DNA of 64,000 nucleotides from Halocalculus aciditolerans (GTDB taxonomy: Archaea > Halobacteriota > Halobacteria > Halobacteriales > Halobacteriaceae), in assembly GCF_014647475.1 (NCBI RefSeq), contig NZ_BMPG01000002.1, positions 434,001 through 498,000 on the forward strand, written 5' to 3'. Below the pieces are notes generated by a model. That model worked only from the letters and a program-made list of their open reading frames with translations, ran no database searches and was not told the origin of the DNA. This document shows, one piece after another, positions 58,703 through 64,000 of the stretch (positions within the stretch are counted from its first letter, which is position 1; the number at the start of each line of letters is the position of its first letter). Both the position numbers and the translations under genes were made by a program.

Positions 58703-59500
58703 TTACGCTGCGAACTCCAAGTTCGAGTGTTTGTACGTGTAGAGTTTGATGTCTTGGTCGTCGCAGTACGACGCGAGTTTCGCGGAGTGAATGGTTTCCC
58801 AGTTCCCAGGTCCCTCCTCCAAGTGACCGGGGAACGCGACGTTGACTGCTTCTTCTTCCATCGTGTTCCCGTAGATGCTGGCTTCCGTCTCGGGTGGGAG
58901 GACTTCGACGACGACGGCGGGGTCGCCGCGGTGGTCTTCTTTCTTCTCGACGCGGTCGCCCGGTGAGAAGGGATTCTCCGGCATCTGGTTCAGGTGGGCG
59001 GTGTTGGGTCCGAGGTCGATGAGTTCGTTCATCGGGCTCGCGGCGATCGGTTCGAGCTTCGCCGGCGTCTCGCCGGTGTATTTTCCTTCCATCTCGACCT
59101 TCGTGGTGAGGCTCTGGACCCACTCCCAGCCGAGGAGGATTAACGCGTCCTCGTTGTCCCGGTGCCACACCATGACGATGATGTCGTCGTCGGAGTCGTT
59201 CTCGACGAGGGCATGCGGAGTGAACGCGGAGATGTCCCTCGACGTCTTGACGTCGACGTCGTAGTCGAAGATTTCGAAGTCGTACGCGGAGAAGCTCTCC
59301 GGGTTGCATCGACGGATCGCCGCCTCGTTCATCCACGTCCACATCTCGGCGGGGAGGTATTCGCGGCAGAACCGCTCGAAGGCGATTTCGCCGAGGTTCC
59401 CGATGCGTTTCCGGTCGAGCTCGTCGCCCTCACAGCCTTGCAGCAGTGCTTGGTGGTGTGCGCGTTCGGCGTCGATTTCGTCTGGCTCGAACCGATACAT
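58703..59500 (-). CDS. predicted PD-(D/E)XK fold nuclease-like protein
   Basis: This 265-aa protein has 'RIGNLGEIAFERFCREY' (E38), 'AYDFEIFDYDVDVKTSRD' (D74, then D83 and K85 in a DVK motif) followed by 'VMVWHRDNEDALILLGWEW'. The order Glu, Asp, D-x-K in a helix-strand-strand context is that of PD-(D/E)XK endonuclease folds. It is unlike known host genes nearby, with lower GC, and lies beside the outer att copy, so it may be cargo of an older element (defence or restriction-like). The C-terminal half has a beta-rich domain 'PFSPGDRVEKKEDHRGDPAV'. Confidence 0.65.
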   Translation of the reverse strand: MYRFEPDEIDAERAHHQALLQGCEGDELDRKRIGNLGEIAFERFCREYLPAEMWTWMNEAAIRRCNPESFSAYDFEIFDYDVDVKTSRDISAFTPHALVENDSDDDIIVMVWHRDNEDALILLGWEWVQSLTTKVEMEGKYTGETPAKLEPIAASPMNELIDLGPNTAHLNQMPENPFSPGDRVEKKEDHRGDPAVVVEVLPPETEASIYGNTMEEEAVNVAFPGHLEEGPGNWETIHSAKLASYCDDQDIKLYTYKHSNLEFAA

Positions 59501-59687
59501 GCACTAGTCGAGACAGGTGTGCGTATTGAACGTTTACCCGTCTCGCGACGACCGGAATCAGACCGTGATGGTGACCCGATTCGACGTCGACGAGGCGTAT
59601 TCGGTGGTTCGAGAGCGGGTTCCGTGTGGCGGTTTCCTCGGAAGACAAGTATTTGTGCCGTGGTCACAATTGTCTAGGTGCATCGCT

Positions 59688-59954
59688 ATGAAACCGTGTC
59701 AGAACTGTCGGGCGGTCATCGACGAGTACATCTTGGACAAAGAACTCGAACCGCTGCGGGATTTAACGGTCGACGACTTCAACGTCTGTGCGGACTGCGT
59801 AACGGTCGTGGCGGATGCGTGCGTGGAGTGCGGCGGTGCGGTGTACGTGCCGCGCGGGGAGTCGGTGACGCCGGAGTACTGCCCGGCGTGCCGCGCGGAC
59901 ACCATCGAGCGAACCGGCCACGACCCGGGCTGGCACCGCTCGGTGTCGATCTGA
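59688..59954 (+). CDS. small double zinc-ribbon protein
   Basis: This 88-aa protein has two Cys-pair sets: CQNC (residues about 4-7) and CADC (about 34-37), then CVEC and CPAC (about 46-49 and 67-70). It has the look of small haloarchaeal zinc-binding proteins. Start ATG 59688 gives 'MKPCQNCRAV'; the upstream frame is not conserved. AAGTATTTGTG, about 35-43 nt upstream, may be the promoter. Function unknown. Confidence 0.75.
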   Translation: MKPCQNCRAVIDEYILDKELEPLRDLTVDDFNVCADCVTVVADACVECGGAVYVPRGESVTPEYCPACRADTIERTGHDPGWHRSVSI

Positions 59955-59977
59955 ACGAACGGGACGCGAAACGGAAC

Positions 59978-60130
59978 GGGACGTGCGACTCGACGGGACG
60001 TGTGACTCGACGGAGCGTACGACGCGATGCGGTGTGTTGCGACGCGGACTGTTGCGGTTCGGCCGCTGCGATACGGGCTGTTGCGGTTCGGTCGTTGCGG
60101 TGCGGGACGGTGCGGCGCGGTTTCGCCGAT
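59978..60130 (+). repeat. short imperfect tandem repeats
   Basis: GGGACGTGCGACTCGAC and GGGACGTGTGACTCGAC follow one another at about 59978-60012. CTGTTGCGGTTCGG occurs at 60049-60062 and 60078-60091, a 29-bp period, with a weaker third copy. This fills the 287-bp gap before the sugar kinase gene. Confidence 0.6.
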
Positions 60131-60241
60131 TCTTTTGGCGTCGTCGACGCGCCTGACGGGGCGAGTTGGAGCGTCCGCTGTGGGGCGCGAGCGCGGCGAG
60201 TGCACGGGGTGCTAAGTACGGCTTCGTCCTGTGTGGGAGTG

Positions 60242-61261
60242 ATGGATGGCGCGTCGGGGTTCGTGGCTGGTGAGACGTTGATCGATCTGTTCCCGTCGGC
60301 GTCGGGGCCGCTGACGTCGGTGTCGGGGTTCGAGCACCGGCCGGGCGGTGCGCCGGCGAACGTCGCGGTGGGGGTGGCGGCGCTCGACGACGCGCCGGGA
60401 TTCTGGACGGTGTTGGGGGACGACGCGTTCGCGGCGTTTCTGTCGTCGACGCTCGACGACCACGGAGTCCCGGGCGAGTTCGTGGAGCGAACCGAGGGGA
60501 AGACGGCGTTGGCGGTGGTGACGCGGGAGGCGGACGCGGAGCGGTCGTTCTCCTTCTACGCGGAGGGGACGGCGACGTTCGATTTCGACGCGGCAGCGCT
60601 CCCAGTGAGTGCGTTCGAGGAGCGGGAGTGGGTGCACGTCGGCGGGGTGGCGCTGGCGGACGAGGCGAGTCGCGCGGCGACGCTCGCGGTCGTGGAGCGC
60701 GCGCGAGACGCGGGGTGTGTGGTGTCGTTCGACCCGAACGCCCGCGCGGAGCTGTGGCGGGACGCCGCGACGGCGGAGCGCGTGCTCGGGGAGGCGGTCG
60801 CGGCGGCGGACGTGGTGTTCTGTAGCGCGGACGACCTCGCGCTGCTGGGCGTCGACACGGACGCGGCGCGCGAACGCCCGGCGCGCACGGCGCGAGGCCT
60901 CCTCGAACGCGGCCCGGAGACGGTCTTCCTGACGCGCGGGAGCGAGGGCGCGACGGCGGCGACGCGCACGGCGAACGAAGGGAACGCGGGCGACGGCGGC
61001 CGTTCGAGCGATGGCAGTGGGTCAGTAGTGGTGTCGGAGCCGGCGTTCGCGGTGGACGCGGTGGATACGACGGGTGCGGGGGACGCGTTCACGGCGGCGG
61101 CGTTGACGCGGTACGAGCCGGGCGCGGGCGCGTCGGCCCTGCGGGAGGTGGTGCGGTACGCGAACGCGGTGGCGGCGTTAGCGACGACGGCGACAGGCGC
61201 GATGGGCGCGATACCGACGCCGGAGCGCGTAGAGCGTTTCCTCGACGATTCGGGCCGGTAA
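60242..61261 (+). CDS. PfkB family carbohydrate kinase
   Basis: This 339-aa ribokinase-like enzyme has 'RPGGAPANVAVGVAALDDAP' (substrate-binding GG region), 'VLGDDAFAAFLSSTLDDHG' and the C-terminal ATP/catalytic signature 'AVDAVDTTGAGDAFTAAALT' (DTTGAGD, catalytic Asp). A Gly/Asn-rich insert ('TANEGNAGDGGRSSDGSG') precedes it. It phosphorylates a sugar such as fructose or KDG; the sequence does not decide which. Start is ATG 60242. It is monocistronic. Confidence 0.9.
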   Translation: MDGASGFVAGETLIDLFPSASGPLTSVSGFEHRPGGAPANVAVGVAALDDAPGFWTVLGDDAFAAFLSSTLDDHGVPGEFVERTEGKTALAVVTREADAERSFSFYAEGTATFDFDAAALPVSAFEEREWVHVGGVALADEASRAATLAVVERARDAGCVVSFDPNARAELWRDAATAERVLGEAVAAADVVFCSADDLALLGVDTDAARERPARTARGLLERGPETVFLTRGSEGATAATRTANEGNAGDGGRSSDGSGSVVVSEPAFAVDAVDTTGAGDAFTAAALTRYEPGAGASALREVVRYANAVAALATTATGAMGAIPTPERVERFLDDSGR

Positions 61262-61434
61262 AGCCCGCGGCGGCTACCGCTTCAGCGACCGCGTCCGCGT
61301 CGGCGGCTCCCCGTCCAACTCCGCGCTCCGTCGCCACCATCCTCGGCATCGTCGCCTTCTGGGGCCCGCACGGACTCCACTCGGCGAATCGTCGCCACCC
61401 CGCGACCTAACTGCGCGCCCGCCCTTCTCTCGGT

Positions 61435-62058
61435 ATGCACGACCACGGTGACCACGAGCACAGCCACGACCACGGCGGGGACGGCGACGGTTTCGACGAG
61501 GAGATGCACGACGTCGACTGGGGTCGGGTGCGAGAGCGCCAGGTCGCGCGCGGCGAGCACGTCGAGACCTGGTTCGACGACGCCGGTATCGACGCCGGCG
61601 ACGACGTCCTCGAAGTCGGCTGCGGGCCCGGCTACGTCACGGAACGCCTCGCGGAGCGCGTCGGCGAGGACGGCCGGGTGGTGGCGTTCGACCGCCAGCT
61701 CGGCGCGCTCGCGTCCTTCACCGGCGACGTCCCGGAGAACGTCTCGCTCGTGCTCGGCGACGCCGAATCGCTCCCCATCGCTCCCTGCGAGCCGGTGACG
61801 GCGCTCGTCGCGTACGTCCTCCACCACGCTGACCGCCCCGCGCGCGTTCTCGCCGAACTCGCCGGTGCTCTCCCCTCGGGCTCGCGGGTCTTCGTCGCCG
61901 AGTACGCCCCCGACGCCGACAGCGAGGTCGGCCCCCCGACCCACTACCGTATCGCCGCCGGAACCATCGACGGGTGGCTCGCCGACGCCGGCTTCGACGT
62001 CACCGACGAGTTCGGCTACGAGAACGCGACCTACGCCTACCTCGCGAGCGTCGCGTAG
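61435..62058 (+). CDS. class I SAM-dependent methyltransferase with His-rich N-terminus
   Basis: This 207-aa protein has SAM motif I 'DDVLEVGCGPGYVTERL', then 'GRVVAFDRQLGALASF' and 'LVLGDAESLPIAP', as in UbiE/MenG-like methyltransferases. The N-terminal 'HDHGDHEHSHDHGGDGDG' run of alternating His/Asp looks like a metal-binding tail and is unusual for this fold. Substrate unknown; it could be a metal-linked or small-molecule methylase. Confidence 0.85.
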   Translation: MHDHGDHEHSHDHGGDGDGFDEEMHDVDWGRVRERQVARGEHVETWFDDAGIDAGDDVLEVGCGPGYVTERLAERVGEDGRVVAFDRQLGALASFTGDVPENVSLVLGDAESLPIAPCEPVTALVAYVLHHADRPARVLAELAGALPSGSRVFVAEYAPDADSEVGPPTHYRIAAGTIDGWLADAGFDVTDEFGYENATYAYLASVA

Positions 62059-62076
62059 GCAGCGCCCGCCACTCCG

Positions 62077-63012
62077 TCACCGCTCCGCGAGCACGTCGCG
62101 CGCGAACCGTTCGAGTTCGCGTTCGGGGTCGCCGCCGAGGGAGACGACGACGTGGTCGACGCCCCACGCGTCGAGGTCGTCGAAGTAGTCGCGGAGCCAG
62201 CGCGCGCCGGCGCGGTAGCCCTGATTGACGCGCGTCATTCCCTCGGTCTCGTCGGCGGCGAGGTCGACGCCGAGCGCCATCGCGAAGGGCGCGCCGCCGC
62301 TCGCCGCCCGCCAGTCGTCGAGGAAGGACTGGAGCGTATCAGGGGGGAGGTGGTAGAAGAGCCAGGCGTCGCCGTGCGCGCCGAGCCAGTCCACCGATTG
62401 GCGGGCGCGCCCGGTGGGGACTATCGGGATTCGCTTTTCGGGTTTCGGTCGGGTGTCGAGCGTGCCGTCCATCGTCCCCCACGAGGTTTCGAGCTCGGGG
62501 AAATCAGCGGTCCAGGCGGCGCGAATCACGGTGGCGGCGTCGCGGAACCGCTCGCCTCGCGAGTCCTCGTCGACGCCGAACGCCTCGTACTCGGGCGGGC
62601 GGTCGCCGGACGCGACGCCGAGGACGACGCGTCCCCCGGAGAGTCGGTCGAGGGACGCCGCCGCCTTCGCCGCGTGGAGCGGGTGGCGGAGCGCGAGGAC
62701 GAGGCTTCCCGTCGCCAGCGCGAGGTCGTCCGTTTCTCGCGCCACACGGTCGAGGTAGAGCCACGGGTCGATTCCCTGTCCGAGGTCGTTGAACTTCGGC
62801 CAGACGGTGGGGACGTCGCGCGCCCACACCGCCGCGTAGCCGAGGGCTTCCGCTCGCTGGGCGAGTTCGACCTCGCGCGGCATATCGGGGACGCTCTCGT
62901 CGAGTTCGCCGAAGGGCGCGCCGACGCCGACGGTCAGGTCGTCGCCGCCGAACACACGCTCGTAGCCCGCGTTCCACTCGCTCACACTCAGGCGTTCGAA
63001 CGGCTGCGACAA
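62077..63012 (-). CDS. LLM class flavin-dependent oxidoreductase (luciferase-like)
   Basis: This 311-aa TIM-barrel protein has 'LGYAAVWARDVPTVWPKFND', 'LALATGSLVLALRHPLHAAKAA' (shortened: ATGSLVLALRHPLHAAKAA), 'GRVVLGVASGDRPPEYEAFG' and 'IVPTGRARQSVDWLGAHGDA', as in bacterial-luciferase-like monooxygenases using FMN or F420. Haloarchaea make F420, so an F420-dependent role is plausible but not shown. It converges on the methyltransferase gene with an 18-bp gap. Confidence 0.9.
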   Translation of the reverse strand: MSQPFERLSVSEWNAGYERVFGGDDLTVGVGAPFGELDESVPDMPREVELAQRAEALGYAAVWARDVPTVWPKFNDLGQGIDPWLYLDRVARETDDLALATGSLVLALRHPLHAAKAAASLDRLSGGRVVLGVASGDRPPEYEAFGVDEDSRGERFRDAATVIRAAWTADFPELETSWGTMDGTLDTRPKPEKRIPIVPTGRARQSVDWLGAHGDAWLFYHLPPDTLQSFLDDWRAASGGAPFAMALGVDLAADETEGMTRVNQGYRAGARWLRDYFDDLDAWGVDHVVVSLGGDPERELERFARDVLAER

Positions 63013-63275
63013 GTCGCGTGTGGTCGCGGAAGAGGTGACACGGGCAGTGGGGACAGCCGGCGAGGCGGTCCACGAGTTACCGCGGGCGGCCCGACCGACG
63101 GAGTGGGAAATCGAACGGGGTTCTCGTGGGTGCCGACGGCACGAACGAGCGGCAGCGAGCCGCAGACCGCGAGAGCACGGGGGCTTTCGGAGACGCCGAC
63201 ACCGACGTGACTCTCAGCTGCGGGTAGAAGTGCGGCCGGAGAATCGGTGGATTCCCCAGAAGAGGCGCGCCCGAT
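63013..63275. other. 263-bp gap, nothing recognisable
   Basis: This lies between the stop of the minus-strand membrane protein and the start of the LLM oxidoreductase. I see no gene, RNA or clear repeat in it. Confidence 0.5.
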
Positions 63276-63998
63276 TCAGAGCGGGAGGCCGCCCCAGCGG
63301 AGGTAGACCATGGCGGCGATGATGACGAGCTGGAGGACGCCCTGCACGCCTGATAGTTTGGCGTTGCGGAGGCCGATCCGGCCGATGAGGTCGGTGTCGG
63401 GGTCGTCGGAGGTGATCTGGTAGTAGATGCGGACTTCGCCGGGCATGAGGGTGCCGTTGCCGAGGATGGTGAGGAGGGCGATGTCGGCGAGGATGATGAG
63501 CATGAGCGGGCTCGTCCACGCGAACGCGCCGAGCGTGGTGTAGAGGAAGGAGCCGCTGCCGAGGACGGCGATGGCGAAGAAGGCGAGCCAGCGCCGATCA
63601 GTAAACGCGTCGAACTGGTAGCCGATGGAGAGGAGGGGGAGGGTGGTGGCGGCGGCGGTGAAGAGGGCGAGCCACGGCATGGCGTGCGGGAAGACGCCGA
63701 GGTCGAGGGCGAGCGTGATGCCGCCGAACGTGGTGACGACGGCGAGCGTCGGCATGAGGAAGAAGAGTTTCGGGGTGAATCGCTCGAAGACGGCGGCGCG
63801 GGCGCGGCCGTCGAGCCCGCCGAGGACGGGGCCGAGGACGAGCGCCATGAAGAGGTCGATGCCCGTCCAGAGCACGCCCGCCATGACGTGCACGTAGGTG
63901 AGTTGCTGGAGCGTGCCGGCGAGGGCGGCCGCGAGGAGCGCGGCGACGGGGACGGCGACGACGCCGACGGCGAACGCGGGGTTCGCACGGACGCCCAT
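63276..63998 (-). CDS. polytopic membrane protein, about seven helices
   Basis: This 240-aa protein from ATG 63998 has seven or so hydrophobic segments. 'LTYVHVMAGVLWTGIDLFMA' resembles the His-containing second helix of DUF2269/CopD-like membrane proteins, and later helices include 'TPKLFFLMPTLAVVTTFGG' and 'LIILADIALLTILGNGTL'. The start is only 3 bp from the window edge, so a longer upstream start cannot be excluded. Function unknown; a heme or copper link is only a suggestion from the HVMAGVLW motif. Confidence 0.7.
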   Translation of the reverse strand: MGVRANPAFAVGVVAVPVAALLAAALAGTLQQLTYVHVMAGVLWTGIDLFMALVLGPVLGGLDGRARAAVFERFTPKLFFLMPTLAVVTTFGGITLALDLGVFPHAMPWLALFTAAATTLPLLSIGYQFDAFTDRRWLAFFAIAVLGSGSFLYTTLGAFAWTSPLMLIILADIALLTILGNGTLMPGEVRIYYQITSDDPDTDLIGRIGLRNAKLSGVQGVLQLVIIAAMVYLRWGGLPL

Positions 63999-64000
63999 CC

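Noticed and set aside
59678-60241. N-terminal extension of the PfkB kinase from 59678
   Set aside because: It runs through the zinc-ribbon gene in another frame and through tandem repeats; the kinase fold begins at 60242.

Overview
The window is a piece of a haloarchaeal (class Halobacteria) chromosome. The base composition is very GC-rich, the proteins are strongly acidic, and many genes have a TATA-like box about 27 nt upstream of the start codon, as expected for leaderless archaeal mRNAs. The gene families also fit: class I aldolase with fructose-1,6-bisphosphatase, isoprenoid-lipid enzymes (phosphomevalonate decarboxylase, polyprenyl diphosphate synthase, UbiA prenyltransferase), archaeal RNase P Rpp21, 7S SRP RNA, a bacterio-opsin-activator-type HTH protein and several small haloarchaeal families. 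I cannot name the genus from sequence alone.

Host part 1 (1-48,543): tandem bPH2 membrane proteins; a small lipoprotein; a GNAT; an acyl-CoA carboxylase carboxyltransferase with an epsilon-like N-terminal extension; fba-fbp; 3-hydroxyacyl-CoA dehydrogenase; an ABC exporter; a Cu+ P-type ATPase with its UreH/SafE-type partner; acyl-CoA dehydrogenase; a thiolase/OB-fold pair; MeaB with a B12-binding mutase subunit; a universal stress protein; CoaBC; an M42 peptidase; a polyprenyl diphosphate synthase; CysE; an M28 peptidase; a degenerate NAD-kinase paralogue; Nth; a TPP enzyme/aldehyde dehydrogenase pair; phosphomevalonate decarboxylase; a truncated globin/HTH/NDH-2 run; two GT4 glycosyltransferases; Rpp21-YhbY-MscS; SRP RNA (minus strand); a cysteine-synthase homologue; a CoA-binding protein; and UbiA. 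Fatty-acid and propionate-type acyl-CoA metabolism and membrane-lipid synthesis are the main pathway themes.

Accessory part (48,544-59,500): a tRNA-Arg(TCG) gene carries an integrated element of about 9.7 kb. It encodes, in order, a zinc-ribbon protein, a rolling-circle (HUH-type) Rep, a small acidic protein, a four-helix membrane protein, a 29-aa membrane micro-ORF, a signal-peptide/C-anchor spike-like protein, several small membrane proteins, a P-loop ATPase, two opposing winged-helix proteins and a tyrosine integrase. This is the layout of a pleolipovirus-type provirus (membrane vesicle virion, no capsid or terminase). Copies of the tRNA 3' end occur just after the integrase (14 bp) and again about 130 bp further on (25 bp), suggesting nested integration events. 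The right end is packed with perfect hairpins, followed by a predicted PD-(D/E)XK nuclease gene.

Host part 2 (59,688-64,000): a small zinc-ribbon protein, a PfkB sugar kinase, a His-rich SAM methyltransferase, a luciferase-like monooxygenase and a polytopic membrane protein.

A family of dispersed hairpin repeats begins directly at the TAA stop codons of several host genes. It is, with the provirus and its att region, the most unusual structure in the window.
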